A program made the translations under genes and the position numbers. Below the pieces are notes generated by a model that was given only the letters and a program-made list of their open reading frames with translations, was not told the DNA's origin and did no database searches. From Deltaproteobacteria bacterium (lineage in GTDB: Bacteria; Desulfobacterota; DSM-4660; Desulfatiglandales; Desulfatiglandaceae), in assembly GCA_013349725.1 (NCBI GenBank), contig DUZB01000053.1:6595-14680 (forward strand): a DNA stretch of 8,086 nt, given 5' to 3'. Shown piece after piece: positions 1 through 6,478 of this stretch. Within the stretch, counting starts at the first letter, position 1, and each line of letters opens with the position of its first letter.

Positions 1-1337
1 TCCTGTAAGACCCGGGGCTCATCGATACCCGATACCCCCACATTCACATCGAGGATATGGGCGCCTGCTTCTGCCTGGGCTAGCGCCTCTTTCTGCACGG
101 CCCGAAGATCTCCCCTTTCGAGGGCCTCTGCAAGATCCTTACGTCCAGTGGGATTGATGCGCTCTCCAATGATCACAAGGGGCTGCCCCGGACCGATCAC
201 GACCGTCTTTGTTTCACTGCTTATGGTTGTTTCCATCGGATATTTTCCGATTTCTTTCATGGTGGTGGGTCTCCTGGAAGACTTTGTGGCGGACCCCTTG
301 TGTATACATCCGTATTCTTTTGCGGTATTGAGGGCCGCTATGACATTTTCGTCGGGTGTGCCGTAGGTAAGCCCCACCGTGTCTATGGAAAAATTTTCCA
401 GGGGATCCCCCTGGCTTATCAAATTGCGAACCTCCGCGGCCACTTCTTCTGCTGTACCGTTCTTCATCAGGACAGGATTGATTCGGGCATTGACGGCTAC
501 GTCCGACCCGAATACCTGCCTTGCCTTTTTCACGTCGGACCCGAAGCCTATCTCAACAAATGCCAGGTGATGAACCTTGGCATACCCCTCAAGCACCTGG
601 TTTACGGCGCCGCAATGATGAATGCCAAGAGGATGGCAGGCATCCGCCACCTGGTTGTCGTAGGGAAGGATAAATTCCTCGTAGGTTTTGAGGGAGATCT
701 GTTCCGCGGTGCAGTTTGGAATGACAAAAAGTTTCGGGTCGCACATGGGAGTGACGTCCACGGCGCCCGTCCCGGTGGTCTTCCGGTTGAATTGAAACAG
801 CTGGATGACGCATTCCGTGCAGACTTGAAGCAGGTGGTGGCACAAGGCGGGATTTTCAAAAAAATCAACGTAGAGCTGGTCTCCCCGAATTTTGAGGGCC
901 AGATTCTGGACCCCCGTCGTGTTGATGTCTCCCACCACATGGCCGTATTTATTTTGAAGATAATCAATCTGACCGATCATGTCGGTCATGGGAGGACTGT
1001 GGAAGATATCGGGAACTTCCAATTTCATGATTTCCTTTTCGGAAAGATTCAACGGCATGGCCCATGGCAGGGCTTCATCCTTATAGACGATGTCGCATCC
1101 GAATATGGCGGGCAGCATGACCATCCCGAATGTAATAAGCGGCGCCGGTTTTGGATCAGGATTGCCCAGCCCCACATCCCCGAATCTCTCGTGAAGCCGC
1201 CTCGCGATTTCCATCCGGGTCTTCACCCGTTTTTCCGGGTCGAAATAGTATTCTTTCCCGAAGGATATGCCGTAATGTTTGTGAAACCAGTCCGGATAAA
1301 AACCAACCCCCAGGGGGATATGTTTTTTGTCTGCCAT
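1..1337 (-). CDS. Fused URO-D-like methyltransferase / pterin-binding methyltransferase (3' end outside the window)
   Basis: One uninterrupted frame of 445 visible residues. Residues 1-346 form a URO-D fold of the MtaA/CmuA methyltransferase type. The heme-pathway N-terminal PVWxMRQAGR signature is absent, and a His240-x-Cys242 pair with a later Cys344 fits the zinc-binding HxC...C pattern of cobalamin methyltransferases. After a short Ser/Arg/Pro/Thr-rich linker (about 347-360), residues 380-445 begin a pterin-binding (DHPS/MtrH/MetH-like) domain, with IIGERINPTG at 390-399 and the conserved LDVN at 429-432. The start ATG (1335-1337) has an AAGGAG site nine to ten bases upstream. I read every codon from 400 down to 1 and found no stop, so the domains are translationally fused. 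An internal ATG at 258-260 also has an AGGAG about nine bases upstream, so a separate short product is possible. By family, the first half would move a methyl group to or from a corrinoid protein and the second to or from tetrahydrofolate. The methyl donor is unknown and no corrinoid-binding protein is visible. Confidence 0.85.
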   Translation of the reverse strand, partial: MADKKHIPLGVGFYPDWFHKHYGISFGKEYYFDPEKRVKTRMEIARRLHERFGDVGLGNPDPKPAPLITFGMVMLPAIFGCDIVYKDEALPWAMPLNLSEKEIMKLEVPDIFHSPPMTDMIGQIDYLQNKYGHVVGDINTTGVQNLALKIRGDQLYVDFFENPALCHHLLQVCTECVIQLFQFNRKTTGTGAVDVTPMCDPKLFVIPNCTAEQISLKTYEEFILPYDNQVADACHPLGIHHCGAVNQVLEGYAKVHHLAFVEIGFGSDVKKARQVFGSDVAVNARINPVLMKNGTAEEVAAEVRNLISQGDPLENFSIDTVGLTYGTPDENVIAALNTAKEYGCIHKGSATKSSRRPTTMKEIGKYPMETTISSETKTVVIGPGQPLVIIGERINPTGRKDLAEALERGDLRAVQKEALAQAEAGAHILDVNVGVSGIDEPRVLQ

Positions 1338-1662
1338 TTGAATCGTTCTCCTTAAATTTTTCTGAAAATGCGCAATGAAATTGAAAAATCATTAAAAAAA
1401 TAGTAAGTACCTCAAACTACCATAGATGCTGCGATATTGCAAATGCCCTAATGGGCAAGCCGGAATTTCCTGACAAGCGCAGGCTATGAAAATCGAACCA
1501 TTTCTCGTTCCCGCCCGCCTGCCATAGCCTGTCAGGTTGCCGCTGGGCACTCCTTCTCGCTTTTGTATCCCCTGTGCTGCGGGAAAAAACAGCGGATCGG
1601 CATTGGCGAACAGGCGCTCCTGCGTGGGAATGCATAACAACCAGTGAGGAAAAGAGGGAAAA
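1338..1662. promoter_or_regulatory. Divergent intergenic region with inverted repeats
   Basis: This 325-bp spacer separates the minus-strand methyltransferase from the plus-strand acyl-CoA synthetase and should hold both promoters. No gene-like frame is convincing. Visible structure includes a small palindrome TGCCC-TAAT-GGGCA (1444-1457). A longer inverted repeat, CAGGCTATG (1480-1488) and CATAGCCTG (1523-1531), extends to TGACA/TGTCA on the outer sides if a 5-base bulge is allowed. I could not pick out a confident -35/-10 pair for either gene. The repeats could be operator sites or the base of a folded leader; which one is not decided by sequence. Confidence 0.4.
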
Positions 1663-3090
1663 ATGAAACCCAGCGAATTGAAAAAGACAGGCCTCGACGC
1701 ATTTTTTGAACCCGGAAGCATTGCCATAATCGGTTCTTTCAGGGAAGGGGGTTTTGGTGGATACGTGGTGGTCAAATCTCTTATGGAAGCAGGATATGAA
1801 GGGAAGATTTTTCCTGTGAATCCAGGATACCGGGAGGTTTTGCAGTTAAAGGTATATCCTTCCCTGAGCGATATTGGGGAACAGGTGGATATGGCGATTG
1901 TCATGATAAATGCCCGGAACGTGGTCGGGATTATAGAGGAATGCGGTCGAAACCGCATCTGTTCGGTGGTGGTGGTGGCTGACGGTTTTGCGGAGAAAGA
2001 TGAACAAGGGGCCAGGTTGCAGACGGAACTGGTGGAGGCTGCAAGACGTTGGGGTGTTCGAGTTATCGGCCCGAATACCGCAGGAATTATCAACAGCGCA
2101 AATGGGTTAAACCCGTGTCCCTACGATGCAGGCTATTACCGGGTCAAAAAAGGGCCGGTTACGATCTGCTCCCAGACCGGCATGATTAACCCCCAGGCCT
2201 ATGCCTATCCGGAGCTGGGTTTCGGGATTAACAAAATCTGTGATCTCGGAAACAAGTGCGATGTGGATGAATGCGATATGCTGGAATACCTTGAGAACGA
2301 TGATTCGACCGGCGTAATCAGCATTTATCTTGAAAGCATCAGCGATGGAAAACGCTTTCTGGAAGTGGCCCGAAGGGTTTCACTCAAGAAACCGGTCCTG
2401 GCCCTGAAGGTGGGGACAACCAGCGCGGGAGCGCAAGCTTCTGCTTCCCATACCGGATCTCTTGCCGTGGACGATGCGGTATTCGGCGCCGCCTGCAGCC
2501 AGGCCGGCCTTCTGAGGATCGACAAATTCAGTGAGCTGTTTGAATTGCCGAAGGTTTTTGCGTGCCAGCCCCTTCCCTCAGGGAACCGGGTCGGCGTAGT
2601 AAGTTTTACGGGGGGAGTGGGTGTCCTGGCTGTTGATGAGGGGGCCAGGTATGGGTTGGTCCTGGCGGATTTCAGTGGGGTAAGCCGTGAGATTTTCAAG
2701 GGAATTTCTGAAGACCTTGGAAAGAATCCCGTTGACCTGGGGCCGATGATCCCGACCGTAAAGGATTTTTCGGCGTTCTATGGCCGGATTCTCAAGGCGG
2801 TTCTGGCAGATGACAACGTGGACTCCCTTTTTAATGTGGTCTGGGCGGATGCCCTTGGCAAGAACACCAACGCCTATCTGGAAGCCTACGAAGAGATGAA
2901 ATCGTATGCCCGGAAACCTGTGGTAACCTGGGTGTACGGCCCCAATTCATCGAACATATCGAATATAGCCAAAGAATTGGAAGATTTAGGGTTCCCTGTT
3001 TTCAGAGAACCGGAGACCTGTATCAAGGCGATCGGCATGCTCACCACCTATGCGAAAAGAAAAAGGAGCCGTTCACGGGTTCAGGGTTAA
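1663..3090 (+). CDS. NDP-forming acyl-CoA synthetase, alpha-type subunit
   Basis: This 475-residue protein has the layout of the alpha chain of ADP-forming acetyl/acyl-CoA synthetases. It has an N-terminal CoA-binding Rossmann-like domain (about 8-140, FFEPGSIAIIG near the start and RVIGPNTAG at 133-141). It is followed by succinyl-CoA-synthetase-like domains with the catalytic phospho-histidine in SASHTGSLA (His263) and the conserved Glu224 in IYLES. The start ATG follows a purine-rich GAGGAAAAGAGGG site. Family enzymes convert acyl-CoA, ADP and phosphate into acid, CoA and ATP (or the reverse) in the cytoplasm. Activity normally needs an ATP-grasp beta domain, which is not fused here and not encoded downstream, so a partner elsewhere or a changed role must be assumed. 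The last ten residues are a basic Lys/Arg/Ser tail unlike the rest. The substrate cannot be told from the sequence. Confidence 0.88.
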   Translation: MKPSELKKTGLDAFFEPGSIAIIGSFREGGFGGYVVVKSLMEAGYEGKIFPVNPGYREVLQLKVYPSLSDIGEQVDMAIVMINARNVVGIIEECGRNRICSVVVVADGFAEKDEQGARLQTELVEAARRWGVRVIGPNTAGIINSANGLNPCPYDAGYYRVKKGPVTICSQTGMINPQAYAYPELGFGINKICDLGNKCDVDECDMLEYLENDDSTGVISIYLESISDGKRFLEVARRVSLKKPVLALKVGTTSAGAQASASHTGSLAVDDAVFGAACSQAGLLRIDKFSELFELPKVFACQPLPSGNRVGVVSFTGGVGVLAVDEGARYGLVLADFSGVSREIFKGISEDLGKNPVDLGPMIPTVKDFSAFYGRILKAVLADDNVDSLFNVVWADALGKNTNAYLEAYEEMKSYARKPVVTWVYGPNSSNISNIAKELEDLGFPVFREPETCIKAIGMLTTYAKRKRSRSRVQG

Positions 3091-3154
3091 AGGTCAGGGT
3101 TCTCTTTTTCGGCTCATCGCGGATTAACGTAAAAACTTCCCCGGAGGTGAAAAG

Positions 3155-3184
3155 TATAGCCGGTGGTTTCAACCACCGGCTATA
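3155..3184. repeat. REP-like perfect palindrome
   Basis: TATAGCCGGTGGTT (3155-3168) and its exact reverse complement (3171-3184) are separated by two bases, giving a 14-bp perfect stem. No T-tract follows on either strand, so it is a poor intrinsic terminator for the acyl-CoA synthetase ending at 3090. A GGAG lies about 20 bases 5' of the stem (3143-3146). Such GC-rich extragenic hairpins are typical of REP sequences, and a RAYT transposase is present in the window, but this stem does not share the terminal motif found beside that transposase. It may therefore belong to a different REP family. Confidence 0.6.
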
Positions 3185-3271
3185 TGCCCACATCCCTTCA
3201 GGATATAAGCCAACCATGACAAATTCACGCCAATTCACGATGCACTATATTCTTTGCGGCAAAAATAACGC
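3185..3271. other. Intergenic spacer without a recognisable gene
   Basis: Between the REP-like palindrome and the terminator hairpin I see no coding frame that looks real. The only pattern is a short direct repeat of AATTCACG. The two copies, near 3221 and 3232, are a few bases apart. Confidence 0.4.
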
Positions 3272-3303
3272 GCAGTTCTGCCGTCTTTATCGGCAGAAAC
3301 TGC
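3272..3303 (-). terminator. Probable intrinsic terminator of the ATPase gene
   Basis: GCAGTTCTGCCG (3272-3283) pairs with CGGCAGAAACTGC (3291-3303) with one bulged base and a 7-base loop. Read on the minus strand, the stem is followed after a few bases by a T-rich run (GCGTTATTTTTG, 3260-3271). It lies about 95 bp beyond the stop of the minus-strand ATPase. The short gap before the T-run makes it less than ideal. The plus strand has no T-run after the stem. Confidence 0.45.
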
Positions 3304-3397
3304 TTGTTGGCGGTCATAGGGTTAGAATCAGAATTTCAATTGAATTTTAAAAGGATTGTCCCCTATTCCCGATTTCAGGATTACAAACGGGTTTTTT

Positions 3398-4537
3398 TTA
3401 TGGCATTTCGAGTTCTCTGCAAAATATTTGTACTGGAAGGACCCGGATACCGTCTTTCTCATAGTCCTTTTTGCCTTCGTGTACTTGATAAAACTTGGGT
3501 ATTTTTGTCCGCTGCATAAAATAGTAAAGCACTGGATTGATTCCTCGATCGCCGCTTTTACATTCAACCGCAAACAGGGGTTTTTTATCTTTTAAAACGA
3601 CGAAATCTACTTCTCGTTTGTCCGTGTCACGAAGAAACCTGAGATCCATGCGAAACCCTTCCGTGTCTTCAAGGAAATGACAGAATTTTAAAAGCTGGGA
3701 TGCAATAAAATTTTCAAATCTTGCACCGGGCTCTGTAATTAATGACCAGTCCCATAAATAAAGTTTCTGCTCTTTTTTGACTGCCCGTATTGTTGGCGGG
3801 CCATACGGAGGGATTCTAAAGGAATAATACATTCGCTCAAATATTTTTAGCCATCGCTCGACCGTTTCATGGGCCACCTGAAGCAATTCTTTTAGATTTT
3901 TGACTGAAAGAGGGGACCCGACTCTGTTGGGAAGTTCTTCGGCCAACAACTCAAGCAGACTGATCTCTTTTACTGTTTCTAAATCCCTTATGTCTTCGTA
4001 AACCACTCTTTGGATTCTTTCTCTTTGCCATCTCCTCCAAAATTTTTCATCTCCCCTGAAAACGGGTTCGGGAAATCCACCGAATCTCAAGAGCTCTTTA
4101 AAGTCATTTTCAGTGGCATTTGAATTCAACTCCATCAAAGAAAACGGGTGAAGTCTATAATAATGATATCGTCCATGCAGTGAGTCTCCACCCTTTCTGT
4201 AGTAATCAAGACGCGCTGATCCAGTGATAATGAATGATCTTTTTGTTTTATTTGTGTCGTAGAATCCCTTGACCAAGTTCCGCCACCTTGCGAATTTATG
4301 AATCTCGTCCAACACAATAAAGTTCTGGTTTGGCGGCAATTCTCCTTTCATCAGAGAAGATCTGACCAAGACATTATCCCAATTCAGATAAGCGGGATGA
4401 CCTTCTCCAGGTTCAGGCAAAAAACTCAGTGCAAAAGTAGTTTTTCCGACCTGCCTAGGTCCTCCAACAAAGACCATGCGACTCTTTAGGTCGGTTTTTA
4501 CAGCTTTTTCAATATATCGAGTGCGAATCTTTTCCAT
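3398..4537 (-). CDS. AAA-type ATPase with DUF4143 C-terminal domain
   Basis: This 379-residue protein belongs to the COG1373-like ATPase family. The N-terminal ATPase module shows a Walker A motif GGPRQVGKTT (25-34), Walker B IVLDE (74-78) and a sensor-like ITGSAR (104-109). A helical middle section (about 165-250) follows. The C-terminal DUF4143 part has EVD (309-311) and VECKS (324-328), spaced like the acidic and lysine positions of a PD-(D/E)xK nuclease fold. Length is near the family norm and the frame is intact. No good Shine-Dalgarno site precedes the ATG. The family is widespread in mobile and accessory DNA, its cellular role is poorly defined, and nuclease activity should not be assumed. 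The gene stands alone, flanked by repeats and pseudogenes, and is visibly more AT-rich than its neighbours, which suggests it was acquired. Confidence 0.88.
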   Translation of the reverse strand: MEKIRTRYIEKAVKTDLKSRMVFVGGPRQVGKTTFALSFLPEPGEGHPAYLNWDNVLVRSSLMKGELPPNQNFIVLDEIHKFARWRNLVKGFYDTNKTKRSFIITGSARLDYYRKGGDSLHGRYHYYRLHPFSLMELNSNATENDFKELLRFGGFPEPVFRGDEKFWRRWQRERIQRVVYEDIRDLETVKEISLLELLAEELPNRVGSPLSVKNLKELLQVAHETVERWLKIFERMYYSFRIPPYGPPTIRAVKKEQKLYLWDWSLITEPGARFENFIASQLLKFCHFLEDTEGFRMDLRFLRDTDKREVDFVVLKDKKPLFAVECKSGDRGINPVLYYFMQRTKIPKFYQVHEGKKDYEKDGIRVLPVQIFCRELEMP

Positions 4538-4612
4538 GGTAATAATACGCTTAACACGATTTTGCTCATGAGTAAAGTAGATTAAACATGATTTTTTTTA
4601 GAGCTGCAACAC

Positions 4613-4625
4613 TTAAGGACGTCCC
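4613..4625. repeat. Solitary transposase-end-like motif
   Basis: TTAAGGACGTCCC resembles the right end of the 108-bp palindromic element (CTAAGGGCGTCCCC) and, in reverse complement, the DNA just upstream of the RAYT transposase (GGGGACGTCC). It sits about 40 bp before the point where WbqC-like homology begins, so it may mark the breakpoint that removed the 5' half of that gene. It is short, and chance similarity is possible. Confidence 0.35.
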
Positions 4626-4665
4626 GGCTCACACATGCGTAACAGCCGGTTCCAGTTTGGGATAG

Positions 4666-5116
4666 AACTTTCGAAAGGCGCTCCAGGAAAGCCTCAAATG
4701 CGCCTATGCAAAAGCCCCCTTTCTGGAAGAGCACCTGGTCTTTCTGGAGTGGATCTTCACGGAAGGCCATGAGCGGCTGTTGGATCTGAACGTGAAGATC
4801 ATCCGCTATCTGATGGAAGAGTTGGGGATCTCCTGCCGCGTGGTGCTCCTGTCCGATCTCGGCATTGAGGTGAGCGAGCCCCGGCTCTCTGGAGATCTGC
4901 AAAAAGGTGGGGGCCACCCAGTTCCTGGCCCAGCGGGTGGCCGCAAAATATCTGGATGAGAAGGCCTTTGAAAAGGAGGGGATCGGACTCCGGTTTTTTA
5001 CCCCCAGGCCGGCGGTCTACCCCCAGTTGTGGGGGCCGTTTGTGCCCAATCTATCAGCCTTTGATCTCCTGTTCAACTGCGGGCCCAAGGCCCGGGTCGT
5101 TCTGGAACGGATCTGA
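4666..5116 (+). pseudogene. WbqC-like protein, 5'-truncated and frameshifted
   Basis: Two adjacent plus frames together read as the C-terminal half of a WbqC family protein, found in surface-polysaccharide loci. The first frame (4666-4887) gives RKALQESLKCAYAKAPFLEE, then LLDLNVKIIRYLMEELGI. The second (4889-5116) continues with LEICKKVGATQFLA, AAKYLDE and a terminal LSAFDLLFNCG segment ending in TGA at 5114-5116. Skipping one T (about 4888, inside CTCTCT) joins them exactly, so a 1-bp slippage insertion is the simplest cause. An in-frame TAG at 4663-4665 lies just before the homology and no start codon follows. The N-terminal half expected for the family (starting with an HQPxYFPW-type motif) is missing. 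Without the N-terminus and with a frameshift it is almost certainly non-functional. Confidence 0.72.
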
Positions 5117-5136
5117 GGTCCAGGAATAAGGCCTTT

Positions 5137-5373
5137 TATGCATCACAGGTAGGTATTCAAAAAGACCGGGCCAGGGAGTCTCTTCGTTACTGGAATATGT
5201 TTCCATGCGGAATAGATGACGGCGCCCCGGCTTCGAAAGGGGCTTATTATCAAGAGATCGCCCCATCCCTCTTGGGAGCATTTTCCCCTGCGCCCGCGGA
5301 GCCAAACCCAATGGGAGGAGTCCCATTGAAGGAGCCCTTTCCACACACAAATGTAGCATGGGGACGTCATTAA
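5137..5373 (+). pseudogene. Possible SAM-methyltransferase N-terminal remnant
   Basis: A plus frame open from the end of the WbqC-like remnant to the TAA at 5371-5373 contains RESLRYWNMFPCGIDDG followed by AYYQEIA. This W...CG...Y.EI arrangement is seen at the N-terminus of some class I SAM-dependent methyltransferases in polysaccharide clusters. No SAM-binding GxGxG motif is reached. A likely original start (ATG 5138-5140, with an AGGAATAAGG-like site before it) is in another frame and meets a TAG after four codons. The frame would therefore need a frameshift as well as readthrough. After about 5250 the translation no longer looks like a protein. The closing stop lies inside the left arm of the palindromic element, so that insertion probably ended the gene. 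The assignment rests on a short motif and gene order only. Confidence 0.3.
5309..5328. repeat. Short perfect hairpin
   Basis: CAATGGGA (5309-5316) and TCCCATTG (5321-5328) form an 8-bp perfect stem with a GGAG loop. No T-run follows. It lies 29 bp before the palindromic element and may be another palindrome fragment or chance. Confidence 0.4.
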
Positions 5374-5464
5374 CTTGTTAGCTTAATTGACTAACATACT
5401 ATTTTTACAGCCTAAAACATCTTCGCCAAGGCGTTAAAGTTAAAAAGCTAAGGGCGTCCCCATG
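5357..5464. mobile_element. 108-bp imperfect palindromic element, probable non-autonomous RAYT partner
   Basis: The left arm (5357-5386) begins CATGGGGACGTC and continues TTAACTTGTTAGCTTAA. The right arm (5434-5464), read in reverse complement, begins CATGGGGACGCC and continues CTTAGCTTTTTAACTTTAA. About 30 bases per side pair imperfectly around a 47-base centre that contains a small CGCC-AA-GGCG hairpin. No coding frame is present. The left end closely matches the sequence immediately upstream of the RAYT transposase (7517-7550): both carry GGGGACGTC followed by an A/T-rich stretch and ATTGAC. This makes it a likely element mobilised in trans by that transposase or a relative. Direct target duplications were not seen, as expected for this transposase class. 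Confidence 0.6.
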
Positions 5465-5499
5465 GCCCCCTTGAAATGAATTTCCTGGATTCACCGCAC

Positions 5500-5527
5500 C
5501 AAGTTTATAAGTTAAGGGCGTGTGCAT
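5500..5527. repeat. Second, solitary right-end copy of the palindromic element
   Basis: AAGTTTATAAGTTAAGGGCG followed by TGTGCATG resembles the right arm of the element at 5357-5464, in the same orientation. Only the CC before CATG and a few A/T positions differ. No matching left arm is present between 5465 and 5500. It is probably the remnant of an older insertion or of a second transposase copy. Confidence 0.45.
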
Positions 5528-5543
5528 GATCCCCATGAGCCCA

Positions 5544-5620
5544 TGTTCCTTGGAAGCATCGAGTGTTTCGAGAACAAAATCACTGTCCCCTAAAATCCTC
5601 TCATCTCCCTTTAACCGAAT
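5544..5620 (-). pseudogene. Fragment of a second RAYT-type transposase gene
   Basis: These 77 bases match 6768-6844, inside the intact transposase gene, with only two differences (5549 and 5569), in the same orientation. On the minus strand the fragment reads IRLKGDERILGDSDFVLETL and on to DASKE, corresponding to residues 215-239 of the intact protein with Lys-to-Glu and Asn-to-Lys changes. Homology stops abruptly on both sides, so no other part of the gene is present. It may be a remnant of a paralogous copy, or a partial duplication of the neighbour; the two coding changes slightly favour a paralogue. Confidence 0.7.
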
Positions 5621-5845
5621 GCAGGCATGAGCAGCTGGTTATGGCGGATAGATAAAGCCGGCTTTTGAACTATCTTTCTCCATTTCGAAAGGCATCCTGG
5701 ATACGGATGGTATTTTCCGGCAGCGACTTCCTCAGTTTGTTTCCCGCCAAAAGCCACGCCAATCGTCTGGAAATGGGCCAGGTGCGGTACTCCACGATCT
5801 GTCGCCTGCTGACGGTGTACGAGAAACCTTTTGGATCCGATCCCA
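5621..5845. other. No recognised gene
   Basis: A plus frame stays open from about 5665 to the TAA/TAG region at 5862 (about 65 codons, ending in EKPFGSDPIIPPK). It runs tail-to-tail into the last codons of the minus-strand nucleotidyltransferase. It has no ATG near its beginning, no ribosome-binding site and no family I recognise. Its residue composition (SHANRLEMGQVRYSTICRLL) looks more protein-like than random, so it may be the 3' remnant of an old gene. Confidence 0.25.
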
Positions 5846-6367
5846 TCATTCCTCCAAAATAGACTGAAGAAGAGAAACATCCGCCAGATCCTGCTTCCTT
5901 CCTGAATAAAGCTTCAAGTCAATAAGATCCTTGATGGAAATTACAGGGACCTCTATACCTTCCACAACAAAGACCGCTGCCCTCTTTTTCAAATGATTGT
6001 AATCGAGAGGCAATTCTATCAGCAGATCGATTTCACCTATTGAGTGCGTTTCGCTAAAAAAACTGAACGCCTTCATATGCTTTTCTTTTTTCCATACGGC
6101 CCGAGTTTTTTCATTTTCAAGTTCAAAAGGATCCACCGGAACTCTCGCCCGGTAGCCCCACTCCAGGAGCTGGGAAACCATCTGATGAATGTTTTTCTTT
6201 TCAAGAAGCATCATCAAATCAAGATCGTACGTCATTCGAGGTATCCCGTGAAAATTCACGGCAACACCACCCGCTACGAGATAGTCAATTTTCCGTTGAT
6301 TCAAAATCCTGAAAATCGACTGATAGTCCAATGTGAAGTCTTCTTCCAAATGATCGCCAGGCGTCAT
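5846..6367 (-). CDS. Nucleotidyltransferase-fold protein (AbiEii/DUF6036-like)
   Basis: This 173-residue protein has the minimal nucleotidyltransferase signature: AGG (32-34), a His-Gly pair (40-41), the first two acidic residues in DLD (48-50), and a third in EIDLL (Asp114). The C-terminal ISIKDLIDLK...GRKQDLADV segment is typical of AbiEii/DUF6036-like family members. I place the start at the ATG 6365-6367 because GGGGAG lies nine bases upstream; the in-frame TTG nine bases earlier has no usable site. Relatives act as the toxin or the nucleotide-transferring partner in toxin-antitoxin systems, or are solitary proteins of unknown role. No antitoxin (AbiEi-type or HEPN) is adjacent: upstream is the transposase, downstream are remnants. 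It may be an orphan or a passenger. The frame is intact and the conserved acidic residues are all present. Confidence 0.8.
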   Translation of the reverse strand: MTPGDHLEEDFTLDYQSIFRILNQRKIDYLVAGGVAVNFHGIPRMTYDLDLMMLLEKKNIHQMVSQLLEWGYRARVPVDPFELENEKTRAVWKKEKHMKAFSFFSETHSIGEIDLLIELPLDYNHLKKRAAVFVVEGIEVPVISIKDLIDLKLYSGRKQDLADVSLLQSILEE

Positions 6368-6396
6368 GAATTTCAACTCCCCTCAGTTCCTCGAAA

Positions 6397-6425
6397 AATG
6401 TGGAAAAACGAAGCCGCTGCGTCAA
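6397..6425 (-). promoter_or_regulatory. Weak candidate promoter of the nucleotidyltransferase gene
   Basis: Read on the minus strand, TTGACG (6420-6425) and CACATT (6397-6402) are separated by 17 bases, with the gene start about 30 bases downstream. The -35 box is good and the -10 box poor, so this is tentative. Confidence 0.25.
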
Positions 6426-6442
6426 GAATAAAATGCTTTGAG

Positions 6443-6463
6443 TGGACGTCTGCGGCACGTCCA
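6443..6463. repeat. GGACGT hairpin downstream of the transposase gene
   Basis: TGGACGT (6443-6449) and ACGTCCA (6457-6463) form a 7-bp perfect stem with a 7-base loop, 16 bases beyond the transposase stop codon. It contains the GACGTCCA core found at the opposite side of the gene (TGGACGTCC at 7535-7543), so it may be the 3' end of the transposase unit. There is no T-run immediately after the stem, so I do not call it a terminator. Confidence 0.45.
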
Positions 6464-6478
6464 GAAAATCATAAAATA

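Noticed and set aside
300..1355. Long plus-strand open frame of 351 codons opposite the methyltransferase
   Set aside because: It is the antisense shadow of the URO-D domain. The minus frame carries recognisable motifs, a good ribosome-binding site and coding-type residue patterns; the plus frame has none.
1392..2093. Minus-strand open frame of 233 codons spanning the spacer and the start of the acyl-CoA synthetase
   Set aside because: No family features, rich in Ser/Pro as expected for a shadow, and it overlaps a well-supported gene.
3155..3184. Terminator of the acyl-CoA synthetase
   Set aside because: The stem is strong but no T-run follows on the plus strand (TATATGCCCAC).
3041..3238. 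Small minus frame across the REP-like palindrome
   Set aside because: It overlaps the end of the acyl-CoA synthetase and includes the palindrome; no ribosome-binding site or recognisable sequence.
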